Source: Viridothelium virens
Taxonomy: Eukaryota; Ascomycota; Dothideomycetes; Trypetheliales; Trypetheliaceae
Reading direction: 5' to 3'
NCBI GenBank assembly: GCA_010094025.1
Contig: ML991786.1
Coordinates: forward strand, 186,001-250,000
Length of the DNA stretch: 64,000 nucleotides
In this document: piece after piece, positions 47,241 through 59,397 of the stretch
Layout: each line of letters opens with the position of its first letter
How positions within the stretch are numbered: position 1 is the stretch's first letter
The notes under the pieces: model-generated
Told to the model about the DNA's origin: nothing
Databases searched by the model: none
Seen by the model: only the letters and a program-made list of their open reading frames with translations
Made by a program: the position numbers and the translations under genes

Positions 47241-47927
47241 ATGGACTCACCATCAAACAGCGCCTCAAGGCCAATCCCAATCCCTCCTGGTCGTAGGTCT
47301 CCAATCGATACACCATCTCCCTCTCCTCCAGCCCGAGCGACGCCTCTCAAATTCTCGGAGGGCGATGCTGAGCTTTCCCTTACCGCCGTCTATATTGTTA
47401 AGACAGCCCATGGACGGACTCTTCTCTCTCAAACATCTTCTGACGATGACCGCGCTGCTGCCGCCGCTCAAATCATGAGCGCCGTGCTCCAGCGTGATCC
47501 CAACGACGACAAATACGTCGAGTCCGCTCGTGCCATCATCGACCATGTTCACGGTTACGCCGTTGCTGATAATGCTTTCGGGGAAGGCCCAGACATGATC
47601 TTTCCCATGGATGATGACCGCGTAACTCGAGAGTGGGAACGGAATGATACCGAATGGAAACATAGGGTGCTGCAATTTATGAGTGAAGCAAAAATCTTGG
47701 AGATGGGGGCGATCGGGAGGGAGCTTACAGCACAGATGCAAGGTCGAGAGTTAGTACTGGGGAGCGAGGAGCGCGCCGGGGAGAGAGGGGAGAGACGGGG
47801 GGATGAAGAGCGAATCCGGTTCCAGCTAGAAAGATCCTTGTATTTGCAAGCAAGAGAGACCGAAGCCGCGAGCATTGCCGAGACGGTGGTTGAGCCTGGC
47901 AGCGCAGAGATTGAGAGGATGGAATGA
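47241..47927 (+). CDS. hypothetical protein, low-complexity N-terminus
   Basis: Single exon of 229 aa from the ATG at 47241; the frame is open 31 codons further upstream. The first 40 residues are Pro/Ser-rich. The middle is predicted to be helical and mildly conserved-looking (TAVYIVKTAHGRTLL, AIIDHVHGYAVADNA, WERNDTEWKHRVLQFMSEA). The C-terminal third is rich in Glu and Arg and may form a coiled coil. No signal peptide or membrane helix is seen. I do not recognise the family. Coding is supported by length, an uninterrupted frame and codon character. A function is not assigned. Confidence 0.6.
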   Translation: MDSPSNSASRPIPIPPGRRSPIDTPSPSPPARATPLKFSEGDAELSLTAVYIVKTAHGRTLLSQTSSDDDRAAAAAQIMSAVLQRDPNDDKYVESARAIIDHVHGYAVADNAFGEGPDMIFPMDDDRVTREWERNDTEWKHRVLQFMSEAKILEMGAIGRELTAQMQGRELVLGSEERAGERGERRGDEERIRFQLERSLYLQARETEAASIAETVVEPGSAEIERME

Positions 47928-48319
47928 GATGGAGCACTGAGATGGAGAAGCTACGTGCATTGAGCTACATGGAGTGAGCTCCATGGGTAGATGAACTTCG
48001 AGACATGCAGAGTAATAACAACGAGATACCCATGAAATGATGTGAAATGATGCTGACTACCGCATTTTGTGACTGTGAAAAGTCTGTCAAAATCATCCAG
48101 AACGACCTCATGTATCAAAGTGAAAGGGGGCACAGTAGATGAAAAATTTTGACCTACAAGCTAATACGGAAATACTATTCTGGGACTGAGACTTAGGGCC
48201 AGTCACCCTCTAAGCGCCACCGCCGATGCCAGCACGACTTTTCAGAAAACCGACCGAGCAGCCCAAAACATGGGGCCAAATTCCAAACACCCTAACGCCT
48301 TCTTGAGCCCAATCACAAA
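47928..48319. other. convergent 3' spacer
   Basis: About 390 bp tail-to-tail between the hypothetical gene and RPB5. It presumably holds both 3' UTRs; nothing else is seen. Confidence 0.45.
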
Positions 48320-49135
48320 TCATATGCACCACCTATAGCTAGCATACCGTCCTGCCGTCTCACTTCGTCTAATAATCTTTACCACTTGACCCCTTCTCAA
48401 TCCCAAATACCTCGCCACCGGATCATCTTTCTGGATCCTGGGTAACTGGGTCTCCTTCAATCGATATCTCTGCAGCAGTGCCCTCTTCTCCTCCGGACTT
48501 AGCAGGACGTGTTTCGGTACTAGCTCATGCTTCGTGATGTTCACTAACAGATCGCTTTCATCAAATACTTCGACAATCTGCGGCAAGATCGTCGGGATGA
48601 CTTTGAGCGCGGCGCCCGTGACCGAGGATTTGGAGACAAATATGCCAGTATAGAAATTATGTTGAGCAATGTGGTGGACAAACGCGCGTAGCTGTTTAAT
48701 GCCCACATTTGGTTCGCCGTTGAATTCGACCCAGACAGTGCCGATGTTATCATTAGCAGGCTTAGTCTTGGTTGCCGTCTCGTGGTATTTTTCGATCATC
48801 TCTGAGGATGGTTTCGCGGAGAAGGCCATCGCGCCGCGGCTATGGCACAGAGGGTACACCGTTAGCCGTTGCTTTCGCCCTCCAGGGATGAAAGATGGAG
48901 ACAGCTCTCATACTTTGGCCCACCTTGCGCATCGCTGAAGCGTTGTCTAAATTCATCGAAAGGCTGCTCGACTTCCTCCTCGAGAAGCTCATAACCCTGA
49001 ACGCGACGTGAGCGCAAGCAACGGCAGCATGCCACCAGAGCACCATACGCGGTCTTTCAACATTTGGCGCGTTGTTCTCCAGATGCGGAACAGTCGATAT
49101 AGCTCCTTACCTTCCTCACTCCGTTCGTCCGCCAT
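48320..49135 (-). CDS. RPB5: RNA polymerase subunit RPB5 (RPABC1)
   Basis: Subunit shared by nuclear RNA polymerases I, II and III, positioned at the lower jaw where it meets downstream DNA. Exons 49135-49049, 48996-48914 and 48839-48320 give 229 aa. Introns of 52 and 74 bp have donors GTATGG and GTATGA. Splices restore [14 protein letters not shown] and [18 protein letters not shown]. The N-terminal eukaryote-specific jaw domain is followed by the C-terminal assembly domain, almost identical across eukaryotes: [18 protein letters not shown], then [18 protein letters not shown], ending ASYRWCI. Length fits the family (about 215-230 aa). It shares a 173-bp divergent promoter with PPM1. Confidence 0.95.
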
Positions 49136-49308
49136 CCTGTAAACAGTGCAGGGCTGTGAGGGAGCAGGTGCTGTATAAAAAGGCAAGATTTTGACGAGGA
49201 CCAGTTTGAAAGAGTCGTCCGGAGAAGTCTAGTCCTGCCACTCGCCGAGGTTCAGCCGATGGCGCAAGTGACATCGCGGGGCAAGTGGGAAGCTGCGGCA
49301 ATTGGAAG
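49136..49308. promoter_or_regulatory. compact divergent promoter RPB5 / PPM1
   Basis: Only 173 bp separate the start codons of RPB5 (minus) and PPM1 (plus). Both promoters and 5' UTRs must lie here. No clear TATA box is seen. Confidence 0.6.
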
Positions 49309-50492
49309 ATGGACGCGCATAACATCCCTAATCTCAACACCTTGAAGACTAGCAGGGGCAGAGGTGGTGGTCTACGCAGTCGAGCGCTGCGCTTGCATCA
49401 GTCTGGTCCGTATGGAGAAGCAAGCAAAGAGGCAAAGGATGCCATTATCCAGAATACAGATCAGGACGCTGCTCAATCCAGACTGAGCGCTGTCGAACTG
49501 GGCTACCTCAACGACCCATTTGCCAAATCATTCGTTCAAGGACCACCTGTACGGCGATATCCGATAATCAATCGAGGTAATTATTACTCAGAAGCTTAGC
49601 AGACTTTGTTAGCAGCATTCATTAAGCTCCGTTAGGTACCTACGTCCGCACTACAGCCATCGATCATCTCATCCAGCGCTTCCTCTCGGCTTCTCCCTCA
49701 TCACAAAAGCAGATCATATCGCTCGGCGCTGGTACAGATACGCGCTACTTTCGACTCGTGAAAGACAATCCTGATCTCAGGTCCACCCTTATATACCATG
49801 AACTAGACTTCCCGACCACCACGATAGCCAAAGTTAGTACTGTTCAGCGGAACACATACCTCCGCTCTTTCCTCCCCTCAGAACCCGAGTTTAGCTCGGA
49901 AAACTCCTACATGTATACCCCAACCTACAACGTACATGCCTTAGATCTTCGCGATCTAGCTATCGCCGACCCGGCATCCCTTCCCAACGTGAGGAACCTC
50001 CGACGAGATATTCCTACTCTTCTCCTATCCGAATGCTGTCTCATCTATCTCCTTCCAGCCGTCTCAACACGCATTATCTCCAGCTTCACGACACACTTCC
50101 TACCTACTCCGGTGCCTCTTGCTCTGGTCCTATATGAGCCAATCCATCCACACGATCCTTTCGGAAGAATCATGGTTTCCAATCTCTCTCAGCGAGGCAT
50201 CGTACTCGAATCTCTGGAGACATTTCATGACCTCGATGCTCAAAGAAAAAGGTTGAAGGATGCAGGATTCGATAGTGGACAAGAAGGGAGGAGTGTTCTC
50301 GAGTCTTGGAGGCAGTGGATAGTGGAAGAAGAGAAGGAAAGGGTAGCAGGATGTGAAATGGTCGATGAAATAGAAGAGTGGGAGTTGCTAGCAGGACACT
50401 ATAGCATTTGTTGGGGCTGGCGGGATGGTCATGATAACGAAGATTTGGACGTATTTTCGAGGGCCTGGAAAGACTTGAGGCAGGAAGGTTGA
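49309..50492 (+). CDS. PPM1: leucine carboxyl methyltransferase 1 (PP2A methyltransferase)
   Basis: Uses S-adenosylmethionine to methylate the C-terminal leucine of the PP2A catalytic subunit, which controls assembly with B subunits. Exons 49309-49576 and 49636-50492 give 374 aa. The 59-bp intron splits a Gly codon, restoring RGTYVRTTAID, the conserved arginine segment. Landmarks are the N-terminal LSAVELGYLNDPFAKSFV, the SAM-binding loop ISLGAGTDTRYFRL (residues 117-130), the LLSECCLIYL segment and the C-terminal EIEEWELLAGHYSICWGW. The start was taken at the ATG of MDAHNIPNL; an upstream frame lacks an ATG. All core motifs are present. Confidence 0.94.
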
Positions 50493-50618
50493 AAGGTCCA
50501 AAACTACACGGATCTGGGATTCATGATTGAAGGATGACGATGAAAGATGATTCGAGAAGCCGCTATTTAACGTCTTGATAATGATAGATACCTAAGATTA
50601 CATGCTTCTGAAAAACGC

Positions 50619-52623
50619 TCAATCAATTTTAAGAGATCCGTAGATCTTGCGCACGAATATCCACGACGCGAGAAACCCAATCGTGCCTATTATGACAAAC
50701 AGTTAGTATGCATAAAGGAACGGTGTCAGGAAACTTACCATTGAGAACGAAAAACAGTCCGCTAATCAATGCGCTGTAGCCCAAATACAGGACCCCACTC
50801 GTCCAACTCGTGAAACTCATTGTGCGCATCCAATATAACATCGCGCTCGCGAACACATACCCAGCACTGGCGCCACTGGTCACGAAGCTTCGCCATTGCC
50901 ATCGGTAGTTCTCCGCACAGAGCAGAAAGTAAATCATAATTACGGTGACGGCCGCAGAAGTCATGATCATGAGCCCATAGCAGATGAACAGAAACCCGAA
51001 CATGTAGTACACCTTGCTGAACCAGATGCTGTTCATAATGAAGTAGAGCTCGACGAAGATCGCACCAAACGGCAGCACTCCCGCCAGGAGCATGGACGGA
51101 GCGGGACGCAGCCATCCCTGAGCCGGAGGCACCTGCCGGGGAATCTGATTTGTCTTCGTCGGTGTCGGAGGCTCAGTGGTGCGGAAACCAAGCCAGGAGC
51201 CAGCGATGGAGAGGGGCACGGAGATGAGGAACCAGATTAGGACGACGACGAGCATGGTGGTGAAGGGGACGGCGCCGGAGGAGGCACGCGCCCAGACGAA
51301 GAGGTTGAGCAGAAAGAAGGTCGCGAAGACGATGGCGGGGAGCGCCACTGGGGTGAGGGCGAACAGCTGCTTCCAGGCGTCGCCGTGGAAGGACTTGTAC
51401 ACGCGGCTGCTGCTGTAGCCGCCGACGAAGCCGAAGAGAATGTACAGCAGGACCATGACGGTGGCGAGGGAGCCGCGGTTGGAGGGGGAGAGGAAGCCCA
51501 GCAGCGCGAAGGCGATGGTGAAGCCGGTCATCACGAGGAGTTGGGCTCCGTTGCCGACGAGGACGGCGAGGATGAGTGGGTATTTGGGAGGACGGAAGAC
51601 ATCGCCGTGCACAAGTTTCCAACCCGAGTCCTCTTGGACTCCATCATCCATTGAAGCTCCGCTCAGATCGTCAAGGCCGAACTGATCGAGCCGGTTGTAG
51701 CGGGCAATGTCCTTTCTCAGGGTGCGGACGAGGATCGTGGTGACCATTCCGATGAGGAACGTGACGATCACAGCAGAGTTGATTAACGAGAGCCAATGAA
51801 TTTTGGGATCAAAGACATGCAGGTAGTTGTCCCATCTTGTGGCAAAAGAGGTCGCCGAGGGCCGCCAATAAACATCATAAGTCCAGAGAACTTCAGTATT
51901 GGCCTTCTCGGAGAGAATGACAGGGACAGAATTGCTAGGATCACCGCATTCGGCCTTGCCCTCTTCAACGTATCGTGAATCTTTGTTAGACGAAGGCTCA
52001 ACCAAGATGCCTACGACGCGATACTGCTCTTCATTGGCCTTATGGTAGTCGATATAGATCTTGTAGTGGTTGTTCAATATGGCCTGCTCATCTTTCAGCG
52101 AGCCAAGCATAAAGCCAGGGCTATAGAACTTTGTGTCTGTATTCGGATCCAAGACCAACTGGCCTGCAGGAAGTCCGTCGACGAGCCAATTTATGTTGTA
52201 ATTTTGCCATATCCTCCTATTGACGAACTTCGCATCTCTCGGCTCGAATACCTGAGGCTTGCATAAGGATTTGCATGTCTCATTTTTGGCCATGTGAAGA
52301 TCGAATGGCGCCGTCTGGATCCTGTCGCCAAATAGTATGCTGCCTAATGATTCCGAAATGTACTGGGCTCCGCCCTCCGGCTGGCAGAAGTGAAAGGCAT
52401 TATAATAGTAATCGAACGAGAAGACGGATCGAACTTGGTTGTCTCGTTGTGATTGTGAGGGCGTCAAATGATTAACATGCAGCGGAACTTTGTCACCGGA
52501 GCGGTAGGATACGGGAGCAATGCCTGGAAGATAAAAGCTCGAAGAGGGTGCTGGCGCGATGGATAGTAGGGAGAGGATCGAGAGCGTGGTGGTCCATGAT
52601 GAATGTATATCTCTTCGACGCAT
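50619..52623 (-). CDS. transmembrane 9 superfamily (EMP70/nonaspanin) protein
   Basis: Endosomal/Golgi nine-helix protein of the EMP70/TMN family, implicated in sorting of membrane cargo and copper and cell-wall homeostasis. Exons 52623-50739 and 50686-50619 give 650 aa. The 52-bp intron has a TACTAAC branch site. The last exon supplies GTIGFLASWIFVRKIYGSLK, the invariant family tail ending in a KxD COPI signal (KID). Without this splice the protein would end in an unrelated tail. A signal peptide (about residues 10-29) precedes SFYLPGIAPVSY, the canonical mature start. A large lumenal domain follows, then nine hydrophobic segments. Which yeast paralogue (EMP70, TMN2 or TMN3) it matches cannot be settled by eye. 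Confidence 0.94.
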
Positions 52624-53400
52624 CGTTTATCTTTTATCACCTGATTCGCATGCTCTGGACACTTTTAGCTCGGTGTGGTGTTGCTGGTAACGGCGCAGAG
52701 AAAGTTTACCACAGCTGCCTGCCTTCGTATTGCCGTTTCTAAGCGGTTCGGCGTGTTTGGTGGGTGTGACGGTCAGCAAGTTCGATATCAATGGATGATA
52801 ACAGTACGGCAATTTCGAGAGTGATCTGTGAGAAAGCGTGTTAAAGGTGCAAGAGTATTCGTCTTACTTGACGACGCTGACATTATCCAGACAAGATGCG
52901 GCAGTCACCCATTCCTTCTCATCACGTGCTCTCGCGTTCAGGTCGCTTGGCCGCAAGGTACCATACGGAGCGGAGTACCGGGTAGAGGAGCTACCTGGGT
53001 ACAAAATGATCTCTGAGATACGACACTCAAGGGACATGCAGTACAATGGATGTACTTGATCGACATCATCTCTGTCAAAGCACCAATTAATACAGAGAGG
53101 TTGCGAGGCGGCTATTGCGATCGTTGACTGTTTTACGCTGATCATTCTACATCATGCAATTTGAACATAGAATGCAAGTAGGGAAACTGTTCTCCAGACG
53201 CCGACGGCCACGCATATAACGGCCCGCTCCAGTCCTCAATCCCAGATCTGCCCTTGCTATTAGATACAACACTGAAAGAAACTCTGGACGAGTTTCGTAA
53301 GGACAGCAGATCGCGGTCGCATTAAGCCAATCCATTGTACATCGACATGACCATCACGATCTTCGGATCATTCTGCGCACCTAAAGACAGACAGAGAGCA
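52624..53400. other. intergenic spacer
   Basis: 0.8 kb between the EMP70-type start and the NCS-1 stop. It contains only short overlapping frames and holds the EMP70-type promoter. Confidence 0.45.
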
Positions 53401-54598
53401 TCAGACCAGGCCATCATACAAGGACAAGGCAGATACGATAGTTTCGTCTCTCTTCGAACCTTCTTTGAATTCAGCCATATCGAGACTACCGTTCTCATCC
53501 TTGTCCATCATTCGAAAGATCTTCTTAACGCGCTTGTCGGGGGTATCTTCATCTTCTGGCAACTTCACCATGGATCCGACCTGAATATAGTCAGCAAATC
53601 GATCGTGACCATGCAAACACTTCGTAGTTGTCACGCTCACCATCTTATAGATCGCCTCCACGATTTTCAACATTTCGTCATAGCTAATCTTGCCATCGCC
53701 ATCAATGTCATATAGCTGGAAAGCCCAGTCCAGCTTATCCTCCATTTTTCCGCGACTTGTCACACTCAGCGCGCATATGAACTCTTTGAAGTCAATTGTT
53801 CCCGACTTGTCCGCATCGAAGACGTTGAAAACGTAGTCTGCAAACGACGAGGGGTCGCCAAAAGGGAAGAACTGTTTGTATATCTTTTGAAACTCTTCTT
53901 TGGTGAGCATGCCGGAAGGGCAATCCTTCAAGAAACCTGCGTTTCGCGAAAGTCAGCCAATCGCAGATCTTTGGATGAAGGACGGGTATCGGATCCAGAC
54001 CTTTATACCATTGCTGCAGCTCCTTCTTGTCGAAATGTGTCGCTTTCTGAAGATCGCTAAGCTCCTGCTGAGAGAGCTTGCTCTGGCTGTGATGGTCATA
54101 CGTTAGTTGGTCTCTCTCAATTGTCATCTCATCCAGCCCAGTCCAGTGGCAAAGCTCCTTAATGCGCTGTTTTGTAGCAACCTGAAGCGCAACATGGCGT
54201 TCTTGGCAGTAGGAGCCGTAACTTCCGCTCAGTTGTCGAGGGATGTGTTTCGGTCGAGATCTCGCTCGTTTAAAAGGCGCACTCGTCGCCTTAGTCTCCT
54301 GCTGCATCGAATCTTTGCGTTGCGTGCTGTCGCCACTTGCGGCGACAGTATTTTCCATGGTGTCCATTGGAAGGCATCGGAAGGCTGAGGTTCGTCCAGA
54401 GAAGAACGAATGTTGGTCAGTGTATGGGCTAGATGGTTTTGTAACTTGGTTCCGAATCATGATACTTGGTGGAGAATGAGGTCGCCTGACCAAGTACAAG
54501 TCCGTGAATGTGTTCTCATCTGGTGAATTTCTATGCGATCCGGGGCTTCCTCTTCCAAGGCGGAGAATTAGAAATGAAGTCACTCACGATTTACCCAT
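53401..54598 (-). CDS. NCS1: neuronal calcium sensor 1 / frequenin homologue
   Basis: N-myristoylated EF-hand calcium sensor that activates phosphatidylinositol 4-kinase in fungi. Exons 54598-54588, 54086-54001, 53936-53641 and 53580-53401 give 190 aa, the exact length of the yeast and human proteins. Exon 1 is only 11 nt (Met-Gly-Lys and two bases of Ser), followed by a 501-bp intron. The next three exons start [27 protein letters not shown] and [16 protein letters not shown]. Gly2 is the myristoylation site. The active EF loops are [24 protein letters not shown] and [12 protein letters not shown]; the first EF hand is degenerate, as is usual. The other introns are 64 and 60 bp. The C-terminus [10 protein letters not shown] is canonical. 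Confidence 0.95.
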
Positions 54599-55460
54599 GT
54601 TCGCAAGCCTTGTGTTCGCTTATACCACAGACACGTGTGAGCCCAGTGAACTCTATAACGAGAATCTCGATGACTAGGAGAATAGGCAAGTGTGAATAGG
54701 CGCGTCAAGCTTGACACAGGTTCAATATATGAGAGAAATTCTAGGCAATGATGAATGGCGGGGCACCGTCCGTGAGATAGGTGATTGAGGCTGTGCAAAG
54801 GTAGGTCAAGCAGCCGGTCGTGAGGGGCTTAGTGGTCTTCGTAGTGAGATCAAACAGGCAGGAAAGGAAGGCACCGGATGTGAGCTAGCACAGCAAGGCA
54901 GCTCTGATATATTCGATGCATTGTGTTCTCACGAGGCTTGAAGCCCATCTTATACGTATGGAATGCCTTGGGTGTCTACCTCATACCTATGCTTAGAACG
55001 CACTTGATCCACTTCCGCTTCTACGGTATCGCTTAGGCTTGTGTGACCCGCATTTCCATGGTGTTCGCTGATTGGATGCTGACACGGCGCCTACATGCAG
55101 AAAATCACCGCTAATTGACCTATTTAAAACTTTCTTTTTCTTGCTCTTCGCTGCACTTCGAGGAGCTTTACCACAATATTACCTTACCTTATTGTTTACC
55201 TACCACGCTGTGCAGGCTTACTACCAGGACCTTCCTTACCGTGTCTACCTACTAAACACCAGAAACAGCGGACAATGCATGCGTTACGATCGGGAATCCC
55301 TCCCTGCTGACTTCCAGACCTGGAACCAGTCGCGCCTGTTCAGCGCTGCGCTCTGCCGACCCTCTCAGTCCTCACCCACTGAACAAGGGCTATTGAATAC
55401 CTTCAACGCTAGAATACGTCCTTTCTGTTCCTATATACTATCGGCGTAACAGCATTCGGT
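54599..55460. other. divergent promoter region NCS1 / MED4
   Basis: 0.86 kb between two opposite start codons. A plus-strand frame of 125 codons at 55072-55449 has a hydrophobic stretch, but no family match and no convincing exon context. I treat it as upstream sequence of MED4. Confidence 0.45.
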
Positions 55461-56398
55461 ATGGATCAAAAAATACAGGATCAGTTTACCAGGGTAGAGA
55501 ATGCGTTGAACACTCTGCTCGATTCCATCACTTCATACAACCCGTCACCAGCCGCCGCCATTGATCTAGTCGGAGCCGATGATGAACTTAGCGAAGGCCT
55601 CAGCCAGCGTACGCCCGAATCTTCAACAAACTTCAATACATGCAACGCTGACGGACACTAGTGGCAGCCCACCAAGCCAACTATGCCCATATCTGTCAGC
55701 TTCGTACTGAATCTCAAAGGCTCGACGATCAGACGAAGCATACCATGAGCATTCTGGCTAATCTCCGCAAAGAGCTTCTCGCGACACCGGCGACGGTTTT
55801 CCCTGGTTCTCAGTATGAGGTCAACTACAACGATCTTCTCTCATACGCCAAGCGCATTAGCCGATTTACTGTCCCCCCAACCTACCGACCTCGTGCCCCT
55901 TGGGATCGAAAGGCGTCGGCAAAGAAAGCAGAGTTGTGCGAAAGTCCCGACCAGCAAATGCCAGATGCAGACTCGACGTCGCCTGTAGGAGGGGAGGCTG
56001 TGAAGGAACGTGGGCCGTTTCTTTCGACTGGAGCGGAACAGGAGCAGCTCGGCATTGGTCTCCGCGACCTCAATGAATCAACCAGAGACTGGTTGGATTC
56101 GCTTGCGAAACTACCCTTTGTGCCTTGGCCCAAGGATGATGATATTCGGAGTGGAGGGCTTGCAACGGTGCAGTACCTGGTTGAGACAGGAAAAGATCCG
56201 ACAACAGATCCCAAGCGAGAGGAGCAAGAGGCGGAAGAGAGGAGAAGAGAAGAGGAAGAGGAAGATAAGAAGCGGCATAGAGAGATGTCGGAGCGAAAAC
56301 AGAATTATGCTACCGGTGCGAATGGACATCGTGCATCTCGGCAAGAGGATGCAGGAAATGCCTTTAGTCTGGATCTGTATGATGAAGACGAGGGATAG
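55461..56398 (+). CDS. MED4: Mediator complex subunit 4
   Basis: Subunit of the Mediator middle module that links transcription factors to RNA polymerase II. Exons 55461-55608 and 55662-56398 encode 294 aa. The 53-bp intron (donor GTACGC) splits a Leu codon, restoring EGLSQLAAHQANYAHI. Family features are an N-terminal helix (DQFTRVENALNTLLDSIT), the coiled coil around LRTESQRLDDQTKHTMSILA leading into NLRKELLATPATV, and the signature YAKRISRFTVPPTYRP. WLDSLAKLPFVPWP follows. The last 60 residues are a highly charged Glu/Arg/Lys helix and an acidic tail (LYDEDEG). Confidence 0.92.
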
Positions 56399-57267
56399 AA
56401 TCACCAACGTGGAAAAAAATGTTTCAATGTGATCTTCTGCTCATTTTGAGATAGCACATCTTTCTTGAAACTTGGCAGTAAAATAGCCAGATAAAGCTGT
56501 ATTTTGGCATCAAATAAAGTGATTATAAGTGAGAGGACACGAGAACACGATCATTGCAGCAAAGATCATATTAGTCACTCCGGTCCAGAATATCACCTTC
56601 ATCATCGCGTTCATCTCTTACTTCCTCAGTCTCATCTGCTGCATTGCATTCCTATAGCCAAGCGTCCCGGGTTCATTTATCTTTTGGCTGTTTGGAGAGA
56701 TGGTCATTGGTGTCCTGTGCCTCTTCAGCTGACTGAAGCCTGTCAAGAATAAGGTACTTTTTATCCTGGTCTCCATCGATGGGTCCGTTAAGAGACTTCT
56801 GGCGCCTAGACCTACCCAGGCCCACGCTACCACTCTGCCACACTACTTTAGGCTACCTACTTACAATTTGGCGTGTTTTGTTCCTCAAAGCGACGTCACC
56901 AGGGTCCAGCATGGATTCACAGGGTGGCACAGGTTGGACTTTCTTGAATCCTTCAGGCAACCGCGCCACAATAGTAGGTCCAAGGTATTCATTTAGAAAG
57001 CCGGGGCTGTGTGACAGCAAACAAGTTTGTGATTTAACACTCACATGCTGCTTTGACTTCCGCTGCTTGCTTCATTCACAAATCACACAACCTAAGATTT
57101 AGCAGGCGCAGACCACGTTGTTATCCTCTACGCGAGTCTGCATCTTCGCGTGAAGCTCGGTAACCCGTACCATCCAAGCCAACTTTAGCAGTCTCTGCCG
57201 TCAAAACTCCTCTCCTCTACCCAGCTTGACAAGACAAGATAAGAACACTGTCACAAGCGACCGCAAA
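56399..57267. other. intergenic spacer
   Basis: 0.87 kb containing the MED4 3' UTR and the promoter of the 2EXR-like gene. Short overlapping frames only. Confidence 0.45.
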
Positions 57268-58462
57268 ATGGCATCAACTGCACCTATCTCTGCTACAAAC
57301 ACACTTTCTCAATCTCAATCCCCTTTCTTCACCGTCCTGCCTCCGGAAATTCGCAATGAAATCTACTCGTGGGCCCTTTTGCAATCAGAGGACACCTCCC
57401 AAACATATGAAGAGAATTCGTATTGGTCACGTCCTGGGTTCCGATCCCCGCTAAAATCACGATCACATTTGCTACGTACGTGCCGACTGATCTACCTCGA
57501 GGCCGAAGCGATTTTAATGCAAGAGGCGGAACACGCATTCTGGTTCGATCGTGGGCCTGCTGAGCGTAGCAGAATTGAAAAATGTAGCAACTTCTTCCGG
57601 GCGTTGACGCCGAAGAATGTACAAGCCCTGAATTCAGTAAGGTTCTTCACGCAAATGTATTGGCTTGAGGGGGGAGAGGACTTGAATAAGGTATGGTGTT
57701 CCCTTAGAAAAAGGACTCCCAAGTCTCAAGCTTTCAGAAGAGATAAGACTGATACAAGAATTGCGATACTAGATTTTCGGTTGGCCAAACTTTCGGCCAG
57801 AGACTTTGACCATCACGATCCGCTACTCAGACTGGTAGGAAAGATGTCTCGTTAGTACTCACAAAAAAGCATTTACTGATGTTCTCTCATGAAGGTGGTT
57901 TTGGGAACGGAATGAACCTCTGCGTATGCGAGACTCTTGGCTCCGCTTTTTCCGTGGGCCTCCTTCCTTGCGCACGCTCATCGTTGAATACGAAACTCTG
58001 ACCTGGAAGAAAAATCAGATGGACCCAATCATAGCACGGAACAAGAAATTCAAGCTCCCTATCCTGCAGGAGCAGGGCCAGCATGAGGTTGAGGGCGGAG
58101 GTAGAAGGGTCAGGCGCTATCTGAGTGCCGAGGACACCAAACTCGAAGAGTGGAAGTGGAAAGGCCCGAGTAATTTGGGTGGAGGGCAATGGCGACACCA
58201 CGGAGACGGTGATACCGTGGAATATGTGGTCGTAGTCGACCGTTGGCGATTCGTGGAGGAAGAGCTGTCAGAAGACGAAAGCCTGCCTGAGGATCAAGTC
58301 GCGGTCCCACAGGCTTATGTTGGAGATGCAGAGGAAGCAAATAATGACGAGAAAGAGGAAGGGCATGCGCAGAGTAGCAGCGGTCAAGGAAATGGGTATG
58401 AAGCTCAACCACGCCGGCGTTGTAATTATCGTCGCCATGCGAAGGGGCTGACGCAGTCCTAA
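57268..58462 (+). CDS. 2EXR-like hypothetical protein
   Basis: Fungal protein family of unknown function that begins with an LPPEIRNEIY motif, distantly like F-box proteins. Exons 57268-57690, 57773-57834 and 57895-58462 give 350 aa. Introns are 82 and 60 bp (donors GTATGG and GTAGGA). The splices restore GEDLNKIFGWPNFRPETL and ITIRYSDWWFWERNEPL, both strongly family-like; reading straight through the introns gives a misleading frame. The conserved RTCRLIYLEA block lies in exon 1 and ETLTWKKNQMDPIIARNKK in exon 3. The C-terminal 60 residues are acidic and low-complexity with a basic end. No signal peptide. Role unknown, possibly substrate recruitment by analogy with F-box proteins. Confidence 0.85.
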
Positions 58463-59397
58463 GTGAACGGAGCCGATCGCCTAGGGATTGGTTTACTCAG
58501 CTCGGTTCGAGATTTCGCAGGATAATTTAGCTCTCTCTCGTCTCTTTTCGAGTTGCTTCTCTCGAATACGACGGTACCTCTGGACCTTTGCCGTCGAGTA
58601 CCGTAAGAGAATTCATTGCAACAAGACATAAAGTGAAAAAGAGCGCTTTTTTTTGGGGCGACTTCCGGTATGGATCAATGAACTGGAGGCATATTAGATA
58701 TTCATTCCATGTTATCATTGAAGCAGCCAATTCAAATGACCCAGTAATGTGGCACAGGCTATCCTTACTCCATGCGTCGACTTCAAACCATATTCGTTGT
58801 AATACTTTGACAACAATGATTAACTGACCATTCGATGGCGCTGAGCCCTGAGCCTTTTCCATGAATATGAATTGTCCAGAATTGCATGTGTAACGATGAA
58901 GTGCGTAGCTGAGTTTCTGATGACGGATAATTGCAGGGGCTTCCATGAAATTAATTCTAAGTGCAACAAACCGTGTTTCAAACCAACCTCGGTATGCACT
59001 GAGGATACTGAACGAAATGGAGGATAAGTTCACCTCGGGAACAGAGTGACTTCTTGACGTAAAAGAGCGAGATGCATACAAGAAATATCTTCGCAAGATC
59101 CACAAAGTAATGGTGTACGTGGGGGACGACTCAAGCAGTATCTGACCAAATAAACTTTCGGTTAATATTCATCTCACAGAACGCATGAAAGGTATGGACT
59201 TCGTAATCCAAGATGTAACATACACTTGGCGGGCGCAGCACTGATCTTCTTGGCAGGGAAATTGTGGTTTACAAATTACCATTCCTGGGATCTCAAATAC
59301 CAGATAGCCCCCGAGATGTTCAGTGGCTAGCTGAACTACTTTGATCTCTTTCAAAGCACAAATCAAAAAACTTCCATCGCATCCACTTGATCCTACC
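58463..59397. other. intergenic spacer
   Basis: A minus-strand frame of 192 codons (59105-58527) spans most of this region but lacks a recognisable domain, splice context or biased codon use. I treat it as a chance frame. The region should hold the UstYa-type gene promoter. Confidence 0.45.

Noticed and set aside
55072-55449. 125-codon frame with a hydrophobic segment upstream of MED4
   Set aside because: No conserved motif, no splice link to MED4, and it sits within the NCS1-MED4 divergent promoter region.
57691-57855. Continuous frame through the 2EXR-like gene, ending at 57855
   Set aside because: The read-through sequence lacks family character. Splicing at 57691-57772 and 57835-57894 restores ITIRYSDWWFWE and a clean total length.
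58527-59105. 192-codon minus-strand open frame
   Set aside because: No recognisable domain, no splice context and mixed residue composition. It lies in a spacer of ordinary size, so chance is more likely.
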